DNA of 64,000 bases, taken from contig NZ_VRZA01000003.1 of the NCBI RefSeq assembly GCF_008064665.1, positions 62,001 to 126,000 of the forward strand, in the 5' to 3' direction. Position 1 is the stretch's first letter, and each line of letters opens with the position of its first letter. Below the pieces are notes generated by a model, which had not been told where the DNA came from, did no database searches, and saw nothing but the letters and a program-made list of their open reading frames with translations. This stretch comes from Parahaliea maris. GTDB lineage: Bacteria > Pseudomonadota > Gammaproteobacteria > Pseudomonadales > Halieaceae. Both the position numbers and the translations under genes were made by a program. This document shows positions 56,871-64,000 of the stretch, piece after piece.

Positions 56871-56942
56871 TTTTTGACAAATGGCGTTGTATTCAAAAAA
56901 TGTAACATTAATATGGCCCTACTGCGGTAAAAGTGTCAAAAA
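56871..56942. promoter_or_regulatory. Shared glmU / trmB-type control region with inverted TTTTTGACA repeat
   Basis: TTTTTGACA (56871-56879) and its inverse TGTCAAAAA (56934-56942) flank 54 bp of AT-rich DNA. Each arm contains a consensus -35 TTGACA, one per strand and facing inward. Clear -10 partners are weaker (for example CATATT at 18 bp on the minus strand). The arms are candidate operators of the adjacent regulator (inference). Confidence 0.45.
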
Positions 56943-56997
56943 ATAAATGACATCCGGCGCACTGCAGAACCCACGAGAAAGCAGACCAGGAAACACC

Positions 56998-58371
56998 ATG
57001 AAACTTGAAGTCATCGTCCTTGCCGCCGGCAAGGGAACGCGGATGCGTTCCGACAAACCCAAAGTACTGCATCGCCTGGCGGGGCGTCCCCTGTTGTCCC
57101 ATGTGCTGCAAACAGCCAGGCAGTTGGGAGCTGATCGTCTGCATGTGGTGGTGGGACACGGGGCGGAGCAGGTCAGAGAAACGCTTGCCGACGGTGAGAT
57201 CAACTGGGTCGACCAGCATGAGCAGTTAGGTACCGGCCACGCGGTATTGCAGGCGCTCCCGGACGTGGATCCCGAGGCGACGGTTCTTGTGCTGTATGGC
57301 GATGTACCTCTGCTCAGCCTCGCTACCCTGCAACCCCTGGTGGAACTCGCGCGCGACACGATGGCGCTGCTCACCGCAAGCGTTGAGGACCCCTCCGGTT
57401 ACGGCCGTATCTTGCGCACTGCGGGCGGCGATTTCGCTGGCGTAGTAGAAGACCGCGACGCCAGTACGGAACAGAAGGCGATCACTGAAATTAACAGCGG
57501 GGTGCTTGCCGCACCGGCGGCGTTGCTCCAGCGTTATCTTCCCGAGGTCAACAACGACAACAGTCAGGGTGAGTACTACCTTCCTGACGCGCTTTCCCTG
57601 CACATCAAAAGCGGCGCACGGGTGGCTATCAGCCAGGCGACGTCGGAGCTGGAAATTGTCGGTGTGAATGACCGCGTCCAGCTCGCCAGCGTCGAGCGCG
57701 CCCTGCAGCAACGACTTGCCCGGGAGTTGTTACTCGATGGCGTGCAACTGGCCGATCCGGCCCGTATCGATATTCGCGGTTCCCTGCGCTGTGGCAAGGA
57801 CGTGTTTATTGACGTCAACGCGGTGTTTGAAGGGGAGGTCGTGCTGGAAGACGGTGTGACGATTGGTCCCAACTGCCTGGTGAAAAACAGCCGCATCGGC
57901 AGCGGTACCACCGTCTTTGCCATGAGCCACATCGTCGGCGCTCGAATTGGAGAAAGCTGTAATGTCGGCCCCTATGCCCGCCTTCGTACTGGTACCGAAT
58001 TGGGCCAGGGTGCCCGCATCGGCAATTTCGTTGAGACCAAGAAAGCGGCCATCGGTGACGGGAGCAAGGTGAACCATCTTTCCTACATCGGAGACTGTGG
58101 TATGGGTGGCGGGGTCAACATCGGCGCCGGCACCATTACCTGCAACTACGACGGGGTGAACAAGCATCGAACTGAGATCGGCGAGGGTGTATTTGTCGGC
58201 TCCAATAGCACACTCGTAGCACCGGTCGCCATTGCGGAAGGCGGCTTTGTTGCTGCCGGTTCGACTATTACCAGGGCAGTGGCAGCCGAAGAACTGGCGG
58301 TGGGCAGGGGGCGTCAGCGAAATATCCCCAACTGGCAGCGGCCCGGTAAAGCCAAAAGCGAGGAGGGCTGA
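56998..58371 (+). CDS. glmU: Bifunctional GlmU: GlcN-1-P acetyltransferase / GlcNAc-1-P uridyltransferase
   Basis: Makes UDP-GlcNAc for peptidoglycan and lipopolysaccharide. The ATG at 56998 is chosen (457 aa; AGGAAA upstream); the frame opens 17 codons earlier without family sequence. Uridyltransferase domain with VIVLAAGKGTRMRSDKPKVL, then left-handed beta-helix hexapeptide repeats with NFVETKKAAIGDGSKVNHLS and GAGTITCNYDG. glmS follows after 2 bp. Confidence 0.97.
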   Translation: MKLEVIVLAAGKGTRMRSDKPKVLHRLAGRPLLSHVLQTARQLGADRLHVVVGHGAEQVRETLADGEINWVDQHEQLGTGHAVLQALPDVDPEATVLVLYGDVPLLSLATLQPLVELARDTMALLTASVEDPSGYGRILRTAGGDFAGVVEDRDASTEQKAITEINSGVLAAPAALLQRYLPEVNNDNSQGEYYLPDALSLHIKSGARVAISQATSELEIVGVNDRVQLASVERALQQRLARELLLDGVQLADPARIDIRGSLRCGKDVFIDVNAVFEGEVVLEDGVTIGPNCLVKNSRIGSGTTVFAMSHIVGARIGESCNVGPYARLRTGTELGQGARIGNFVETKKAAIGDGSKVNHLSYIGDCGMGGGVNIGAGTITCNYDGVNKHRTEIGEGVFVGSNSTLVAPVAIAEGGFVAAGSTITRAVAAEELAVGRGRQRNIPNWQRPGKAKSEEG

Positions 58372-58373
58372 TT

Positions 58374-60203
58374 ATGTGCGGTATCGTAGCGGCAACAGCT
58401 CGCAGGGAAGTCTCGGAAATTCTGCTGGAAGGCCTGCGCCGGCTGGAGTACCGGGGATACGACTCCGCTGGTCTGGCACTGATTGACGCCGAGCGCAATC
58501 TCCTGCTGCACAAGCGGCTGGGCAAGGTGGCGGAACTGGAAAAGGCCCAGGCGATGACGCCACACCTCGGTTGTGTGGGCATTGCCCATACCCGCTGGGC
58601 GACCCACGGTGAACCGTCGGCGGCCAATGCACACCCGCACATCTCCGGCAACCGCATCGCGCTGGTACACAATGGCATTATAGAAAATCATGAACCGCTG
58701 CGAGCGGAGCTCCGTGCTGCGGGTTATGAATTCCTGTCGCAGACTGATACGGAAGTCATCGTGCACCTGCTCCACCAGCAACTGGCGCAGGGTTGTGAAA
58801 TGTTGCCGGCGCTGAAGCAAATCATCGAACGGATCGAAGGTGCCTATGCCATCGCCGCAATTGATGCCGAGAACCCGGACACGGTCGTTGCCGCCCGTTC
58901 CGGGAGCCCCCTGGTGATCGGGGTGGGTATCGGCGAAAACTTTCTCGCTTCTGACCAGCTTGCTCTGCGCCAGGTGACCGACCGCTTCATATTCCTTGAT
59001 GAGGGCGACGTCGTCGCGATGACCGCCACTGGCCTGCACATCGAAAACGCCGCGGGAGACCTTGTAGAGCGACCCATGCAGCGGGTATCCGAAGCGGTTG
59101 AGGCCGTCGACCTCGGCGGTTTTGAACATTACATGCTGAAGGAGATACATGAACAGCCCAGGGCCCTGGCGGCCACACTGGGCCTGGGGTCCGAACACCA
59201 CATTGACGACGCGCGCTTTGGGGAAGGAGCCAGCGCGGTTTTTGACAAGGTCCGAGCGGTACAGGTCGTCGCTTGTGGCACCAGCTATCACGCCGGCCTG
59301 GTTGCCCGGTACTGGCTGGAAGAGCTGTGTGGCATTCCCTGCAGTGTGGAAGTCGCTTCCGAGTTCCGCTATCGCAGTCGGGCCCGGCGGGAGGGCACCC
59401 TGTTGGTGACCGTCTCCCAGTCTGGTGAGACCGCGGACACCCTGGCAGCGCTGCGGGATCAGTCCGAGGGGGAATTCATTGCCTCGCTGGTCATTGCCAA
59501 TGTCGACCACAGCTCACTGGTACGCGAATCAGACCTGGTGTTCCTGACGCGGGCGGGAACAGAAATCGGCGTGGCTTCCACCAAGGCCTTCACCACCCAG
59601 TTGGTCGCGTTCCTGATGCTGGCGGTGGTACTCGGGCGACGTCACGGGCTCAGTGAAGTGCGTGAAAGGGAACTGGTAGATGCCTTGCACCAGTTGCCTG
59701 ACTGCGTAGCCAGTACGTTGCAACTGGACGCCGACATCAAGCGCCTGTCGGAAGCATTTATCCTCAAGCACCACGCGCTGTTCCTCGGCAGGGGGATACA
59801 GTATCCCGTGGCCGCGGAGGGTGCCCTGAAACTGAAGGAAATATCCTACATTCACGCAGAGGCCTACCCCGCCGGGGAGCTCAAGCATGGCCCCCTGGCA
59901 CTGGTAGACGCGGATATGCCGGTGGTCGCGGTGGCTCCGGGCGATGAATTGCTGGAAAAGCTGAAGTCCAACCTGGAAGAGGTCCGCTCTCGCGGTGGCG
60001 AACTGTTTGTGTTTGCTGACCGCAAGGCGGGATTACGCGACGAACCGAGGGTGCATGTGCTCAACATGCCGCACTGTCCGGCCGTGATACAGCCCGTTAC
60101 CTACACCGTGGCCCTGCAGTTACTGTCGTACCACGTGGCGGTGCAGAAAGGTACGGATGTCGACAAGCCGCGCAACCTGGCGAAATCCGTCACGGTTGAG
60201 TGA
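58374..60203 (+). CDS. glmS: Glutamine-fructose-6-phosphate aminotransferase
   Basis: Makes glucosamine-6-phosphate, the first step to UDP-GlcNAc. 609 aa: N-terminal nucleophile Cys2 (MCGIVAA), LEYRGYDSAGLAL, HTRWATHGEPS; two SIS domains with ACGTSYHAGLVARYWLEE and SQSGETADTLAAL; C-terminal KPRNLAKSVTVE. Coupled to glmU. Confidence 0.98.
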   Translation: MCGIVAATARREVSEILLEGLRRLEYRGYDSAGLALIDAERNLLLHKRLGKVAELEKAQAMTPHLGCVGIAHTRWATHGEPSAANAHPHISGNRIALVHNGIIENHEPLRAELRAAGYEFLSQTDTEVIVHLLHQQLAQGCEMLPALKQIIERIEGAYAIAAIDAENPDTVVAARSGSPLVIGVGIGENFLASDQLALRQVTDRFIFLDEGDVVAMTATGLHIENAAGDLVERPMQRVSEAVEAVDLGGFEHYMLKEIHEQPRALAATLGLGSEHHIDDARFGEGASAVFDKVRAVQVVACGTSYHAGLVARYWLEELCGIPCSVEVASEFRYRSRARREGTLLVTVSQSGETADTLAALRDQSEGEFIASLVIANVDHSSLVRESDLVFLTRAGTEIGVASTKAFTTQLVAFLMLAVVLGRRHGLSEVRERELVDALHQLPDCVASTLQLDADIKRLSEAFILKHHALFLGRGIQYPVAAEGALKLKEISYIHAEAYPAGELKHGPLALVDADMPVVAVAPGDELLEKLKSNLEEVRSRGGELFVFADRKAGLRDEPRVHVLNMPHCPAVIQPVTYTVALQLLSYHVAVQKGTDVDKPRNLAKSVTVE

Positions 60204-60243
60204 GGTGATTTCAGGAGCGGGCGCGACGGCACTGGGCAGCGAG

Positions 60244-61620
60244 TTAACCGCCGTCCGCCAGATGCGCCGGGTCAAGCAGGGTCTCGAGTTCTGACCGCGA
60301 AAGGGCACTGTTCTCCTCGGCCACATCCAGGATGGGACGCCCCTGGGCGTAGGCCAGTTTGGCGATTTCCGCGGCCTTCTGATAACCGATTACCGGATTC
60401 AGTGCGGTCACCAGAATCGGATTGCGGGCCAGTGGCTCCTGCAGGCTGGTCTCCCGCACACGAAAGGTCGCGATACATTTGTCTGCCAGCAGCTGGCTGG
60501 CATTGGCCAGCAGTCCGATGCTGTCCAGCAGTCGGTCGGCAATGAGCGGTAGCATGACATTCAGTTCAAAGTTGCCCGACTGACCGGCAATCGCCACGCT
60601 CGCATCATTGCCCATGACCTGCGCACAGACCATGGCCGTGGCCTCGGGTATGACCGGATTGACCTTGCCCGGCATGATGGAGGAGCCAGGTTGCAGTGCT
60701 TCCAGCTCGATTTCTCCCAGCCCGGCAAGTGGTCCCGAGTTCATCCAGCGCAGGTCATTGGCAATCTTCATCAATGCGACGGCGGTGAGACGAAGGTCGC
60801 CAGAGAGTGCTACGGCAGCATCCTGAGAGCCGATCCTTATGAACGGGTTATTAGCCGGTTGGAACGTATAGCCCGTGATATCGGAAAGGGCAGAGCTAAA
60901 CGCATTGGCAAAATCCGGATGAGCATTGATACCGGTTCCAACCGCGGTGCCTCCCTGAGCCAGCAGTTGCAATTCGGGAAGGTTAGCCTCCAGTCGAGCG
61001 CGGCAGGCCTCCATCTGCCCGGCCCAGGCCAGCAGGCTCTGGCTGAGCCGTACTGGCATGGCATCCATCAGGTGGGTACGCCCGGTCTTGATATATCCGG
61101 AAACGCTGTCCGCCTTTTTGCGTGTTGTTGTTATGAAACGCTCCAGGGCGGGCAGCAATTGCTCCCTCAGTGCGATGACCGCACTCACGTGCAGTGTGGT
61201 CGGGATAACGTCGTTACTGCTCTGGCCGCGGTTAACATGATCATTGGGGTCGATGTGCTGGCCCAGGCGCTGGCTGGCCAGCGTTGCCAGAACCTCGTTC
61301 GCATTCATGTTGGAACTGGTACCGGACCCGGTCTGGAAAACATCCACAGGGAACTGGGCCATGAAGCTATCGTCTTCGAGTAGTGCGTTCGCAGCGCCGA
61401 TAATTGCAGCGCCAACATCCTCCGGGATTTCTCCCAGTAAGCTATTGGCTCGTGCGGCGGCAGACTTTACCTGCAGGAGCGCGAGAATGAATGCGCGGGG
61501 CATCGCACGCCCACTGATCGGAAAGTTTTGCACAGCGCGCTGGGTCTGGGCACCGTAGAGGGCGTCCGCCGGTACGGCGAGTTCACCCATGCTGTCGCGT
61601 TCGGTACGGGTTGCTGTCAT
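60244..61620 (-). CDS. fumC: Class II fumarate hydratase
   Basis: Interconverts fumarate and malate. The ATG at 61620 (458 aa) has GGAGG 6 bp upstream; the longer frame to 61707 adds non-homologous residues. Motifs are TGSGTSSNMNANEV, HVNRGQSSNDVIPT, KTGRTHLMDAMPV and the superfamily signature GSSIMPGKVNP. Aspartase shares these motifs, but overall style and length favour FumC. Confidence 0.92.
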   Translation of the reverse strand: MTATRTERDSMGELAVPADALYGAQTQRAVQNFPISGRAMPRAFILALLQVKSAAARANSLLGEIPEDVGAAIIGAANALLEDDSFMAQFPVDVFQTGSGTSSNMNANEVLATLASQRLGQHIDPNDHVNRGQSSNDVIPTTLHVSAVIALREQLLPALERFITTTRKKADSVSGYIKTGRTHLMDAMPVRLSQSLLAWAGQMEACRARLEANLPELQLLAQGGTAVGTGINAHPDFANAFSSALSDITGYTFQPANNPFIRIGSQDAAVALSGDLRLTAVALMKIANDLRWMNSGPLAGLGEIELEALQPGSSIMPGKVNPVIPEATAMVCAQVMGNDASVAIAGQSGNFELNVMLPLIADRLLDSIGLLANASQLLADKCIATFRVRETSLQEPLARNPILVTALNPVIGYQKAAEIAKLAYAQGRPILDVAEENSALSRSELETLLDPAHLADGG

Positions 61621-61738
61621 TTGAAACCTCCGAAATGGAACACTGTTGACGCTGTCGCCAATAATAATACTAGCAAACGCGTGAGTTCCTTCCGGTTCGG
61701 GTTTCAATGAGGCCTTTGATAGGCGCTGAGCTTCCGTG

Positions 61739-63427
61739 TCACGTGAAACTCAGGAACAGGTAAATCGCCAGTAGCACCACCACCCACAGTACCATGGTGC
61801 CGGTACTCACATCCCTGGATAACAAACCATCCGGACTGTGAAGCCGGCGAGCCAGCCCGAGAGTGTGATCAATTATTCCCAGTGCCACCTGGCGTACACC
61901 CCGGTCAAAGGCGACAATTGCGGTTACCAGTGGTTGAACCAGGCGCGGGACGAGCCGGCGATAGACCCAGTCGACATCGAGATGCGTCGCGTTGAGCTCA
62001 GGTGGGTAGAGTCCACGTTTGTTCAACCAGACAAAGGCGAGCGCAGAAAACAACAGGAGTTGTAGCTGCGTAAGCACATGGGTGACGTCGTAGGGAGTGT
62101 AGGCGACTTCGAAGGGTAATGAGCGGTAAAGCAGGTCCGGGAAAACTCCGATGCCCAGACACAACAGCGCCGCTATCGCCATCGCCAGTTGCATGTTGCC
62201 CGGGGGGTCCGAGACCCGTATGCCCGAGTCATGGGCGAAAAACGCGAAATAGGGAATCTTTATACCTGCGTGGTGGAATACGCCCGCGGAGGCAAACAAC
62301 AGCATCAGCCAGACACCATTGAATTGCTCTTTCAACACTGCTGACATGATCATCGATTTACTGACGAACCCGCTGAACAGGGGGAAAGCGGAGATAGAGG
62401 CAGCACCGATGATACACAGCACTGTGGTTCGGGGCATGGTCTTGTACAGACCGCCAAGTTCCGAGCCGTTGATGCGCCCGGTCATGGTTAACACGGCGCC
62501 CATGGACATAAACAGCAGACCCTTGAAAATCACATCGGTAAAGGCATGGGCGACTGCGCCATTGATTGCCAGATGGCTGCCAACTCCGATGCCAACCACC
62601 ATGAAGCCGAGCTGGTTGACCAAGCTGTAGGCCAGCACGCGGCGCAGGTCATTTTCCACCACCGCGAAGAAGATCGGGAAGCAGGCCATGGTCGCACCGG
62701 CATAGACCAGTAACTCAGTACCGGGAAATCCCCTGGCGAGGGCATAGATGGCGACCTTGGTGGTGAAGGCACTGAGAAACACGGTACCCGTGGGTGTGGC
62801 CTCGGGGTAGGCATCAATCAGCCAGCTGTGGAGCATAGGGAAGGCGGCTTTGATGCCAAGGGCCGTCAGGATCAACCAGCCATAGGTGTGCGCTGTACCG
62901 ATGTAGGTGAAGTCCAGCGAACCAGTATCCCGCCACAACAGCAATACACCAGTCAGCAGTAACAGGCCGGAAATAATCTGGATGATCAGATAGCGAACGC
63001 CAGCACTGAAGGCAGCAGGACTGCGCCTGGCCCATATCAGGACGACTGAAGTGAGTGCCATGCCTTCCCAGAACAGAAAGAAGGTAAGCAGGTCTCCGGC
63101 AAACACCGCGCCCAGTGCGCTGCCTGCGTAGAACATTGCCCCCGCCTGCTGCAGGGTGTCGCGTACGTGCAGGGCGTAGACAATGCCGATCAGGGCGGCG
63201 ATATGAAAGAGATAGCCAAACAGCAGTGACAGGCGGTCGCTATCGAACAGTTCCAGCTGCAGGTCGAACAGTTGCAAGTTGATAGCTGCACCGGTTGGCA
63301 GGTACCAGAGATTGATGAACCCCACGATGGGCGTTACCAGCAGGAAGCCGGATCGCAACCGGCCACTGCACAGACAGGCGGCCAGTCCCGCGAGGTAAAA
63401 GAGAACAAAGGGCGGCAAGGCGCTCAC
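61739..63427 (-). CDS. Proton-translocating antiporter subunit, MrpD/NuoM-like
   Basis: Integral membrane protein of 562 aa with about 14 hydrophobic segments. The Proton_antipo_M core is recognisable: FFLFWEGMALTSVVLIW with the conserved TM5-type glutamate, LTALGIKAAFPMLHSWLIDA with the TM7-type lysine, and ENDLRRVLAYSLVNQLGF. It belongs to a three-gene unit with a small membrane protein and another antiporter-type subunit. Mrp or a complex-I-like sodium/proton system is the best class; the exact subunit letter is not assigned. Confidence 0.8.
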   Translation of the reverse strand: MSALPPFVLFYLAGLAACLCSGRLRSGFLLVTPIVGFINLWYLPTGAAINLQLFDLQLELFDSDRLSLLFGYLFHIAALIGIVYALHVRDTLQQAGAMFYAGSALGAVFAGDLLTFFLFWEGMALTSVVLIWARRSPAAFSAGVRYLIIQIISGLLLLTGVLLLWRDTGSLDFTYIGTAHTYGWLILTALGIKAAFPMLHSWLIDAYPEATPTGTVFLSAFTTKVAIYALARGFPGTELLVYAGATMACFPIFFAVVENDLRRVLAYSLVNQLGFMVVGIGVGSHLAINGAVAHAFTDVIFKGLLFMSMGAVLTMTGRINGSELGGLYKTMPRTTVLCIIGAASISAFPLFSGFVSKSMIMSAVLKEQFNGVWLMLLFASAGVFHHAGIKIPYFAFFAHDSGIRVSDPPGNMQLAMAIAALLCLGIGVFPDLLYRSLPFEVAYTPYDVTHVLTQLQLLLFSALAFVWLNKRGLYPPELNATHLDVDWVYRRLVPRLVQPLVTAIVAFDRGVRQVALGIIDHTLGLARRLHSPDGLLSRDVSTGTMVLWVVVLLAIYLFLSFT

Positions 63428-63720
63428 GAAGCTCTTTCCTCCTGTGCGTTATCAGGGTGCTGCGGCAGATCCCGGCGACTGTAGTAGTCTTCCGGTCGAA
63501 TGATGAGCCTGCGCAGTAATCTGGCGGCCAGTACCAGGGTCACACAGCCGACAAAACCGTAGAGAGGATAGAAACCCGACATGGATTCGAAGGGGTGTTC
63601 CACGTGCCGCTCCACCAGCAGGTCCAGCAACAGAGAGGCGGCACTGACGGTGTAGAGTACCAAGAGGATGCGCTGGACATTGCGTGGCTTGTCCAGCAGA
63701 TACTGGCGTTTCTCGGTCAT
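63424..63720 (-). CDS. Small membrane protein of the antiporter operon (98 aa)
   Basis: ATG 63720 is selected because it overlaps the previous stop by ATGA; an earlier frame start (63825) lies inside the upstream gene. Two hydrophobic helices (about 18-36 and 47-68) and a charged C-terminal tail with two arginine-rich runs. Also overlaps the next gene by 4 bp. No family recognised. Confidence 0.75.
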   Translation of the reverse strand: MTEKRQYLLDKPRNVQRILLVLYTVSAASLLLDLLVERHVEHPFESMSGFYPLYGFVGCVTLVLAARLLRRLIIRPEDYYSRRDLPQHPDNAQEERAS

Positions 63721-64000
63721 GGCATACCTCCGCCAGAGGTAATCGGGCTGATCAACTGGTACAGCACCTGGGGAAACAGGAACAACGCAATACAGCCCCC
63801 TGCGGAAAGAGCGATCGCAATGCAACAGGCTATTGGCGCTTCATTCATACGCCTGGGGCCCGCCGCCGACGGCCAGAAGGCGCGCACAGGAATCAGCGTC
63901 AGGTAGATGAGATTGAGTATCGAGCTGACCAGCAGGGCAATGGTCAGCAGCCATGCCCCGGTTTCCAGGGTGCCGAGCATCAGGTACCACTTGCTCCAGG
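63717..64000 (-). CDS. Antiporter/complex-I-like membrane subunit, C-terminal part (runs off the window)
   Basis: The frame is open to the right edge; residues before ATG 63980 read WSKWYL, which fits the SKWYL segment common in MrpD/NuoN-type subunits, so that ATG is internal. The visible 94 or so residues hold two hydrophobic helices (LLTIALLVSSILNLIYLTLI and CCIAIALSAGGCIALFLF). It is the first visible gene of the antiporter operon. Confidence 0.75.
   Translation of the reverse strand, partial: WSKWYLMLGTLETGAWLLTIALLVSSILNLIYLTLIPVRAFWPSAAGPRRMNEAPIACCIAIALSAGGCIALFLFPQVLYQLISPITSGGGMP

Noticed and set aside
61731-61746. parS-like sequence CGTGTCACGTGAAACT
   Set aside because: Only 13 of 16 match the TGTTTCACGTGAAACA form, and the local type is TGTTCCACGTGGAACA; probably chance at the end of the antiporter gene.
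63597-63612. parS-like half site TGTTCCACGTG
   Set aside because: Right arm does not match; not palindromic.

Overview
The window is the chromosomal replication-origin neighbourhood of a moderately GC-rich gammaproteobacterium. The evidence is the block gyrB-recF-dnaN-dnaA / rpmH-rnpA-yidD-yidC-mnmE / mnmG-rsmG-parA-parB-atpIBEFHAGDC-glmU-glmS, together with the Pseudomonas-like block def-fmt-rsmB-trkA-trkH and lpxL-glyQ-glyS. Protein style, a Pil-Chp-like chemosensory cluster and the parS sequence suggest Pseudomonadales in the broad sense or Cellvibrionales. No genus can be named from the sequence alone.

Layout. 1-5.5 kb (+): end of def, fmt, rsmB, then the trkA-trkH potassium uptake system. 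5.5-7.2 kb (-): djlA co-chaperone and a lipid A acyltransferase. 7.3-11.9 kb (+): glyQ-glyS and rmuC. 12-14.3 kb: accessory stretch with a TonB-C-terminal protein of unusual architecture, two unrecognised genes, a 12-bp tandem repeat and an AT-rich island. 14.6-29.9 kb (-): a large chemosensory locus laid out like Pil-Chp. In transcription order it holds a degenerate NtrC-type AAA+ protein, an unknown protein, a CheB-type esterase, PilG-like receiver, PilI-like CheW, PilJ-like receptor, PilK-like CheR, a ChpA-type kinase split into two genes (818 and 1770 aa), a ChpC-like CheW and an unknown protein. 30.1-31.9 kb (-): serine hydrolase and a small OB-fold protein with an SSB-like acidic tail. 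31.9-38.2 kb (-): gyrB, recF, dnaN, dnaA. 38.7-42.7 kb (+): rpmH to mnmE. 43.2-48.6 kb (+): a DUF2971-type gene, then mnmG, rsmG, parA, parB. 48.8-55.9 kb (+): complete ATP synthase operon, with a 19-bp perfect palindrome inserted between atpG and atpD. 56.1-60.2 kb: TrmB-type regulator (-), glmU and glmS (+). 60.2-64 kb (-): class II fumarase and part of an Mrp/complex-I-like proton antiporter operon.

Genes diverge around 38.2-38.7 kb, as expected for an origin. Two gaps carry DnaA-box-like sequence: dnaA-rpmH (one perfect box) and mnmE to the DUF2971 gene (about eight near-consensus boxes beside an AT-rich tract). Two identical 16-bp parS palindromes lie inside recF, about 12 kb from parAB.

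The most unusual material is the split chemosensory kinase with its roughly 1000-residue acidic region, the AAA+ protein that lacks Walker B and GAFTGA, the REP-like palindrome inside the ATP synthase operon, and the TonB-domain protein. No rRNA, tRNA, CRISPR array, prophage or intact insertion sequence was seen.
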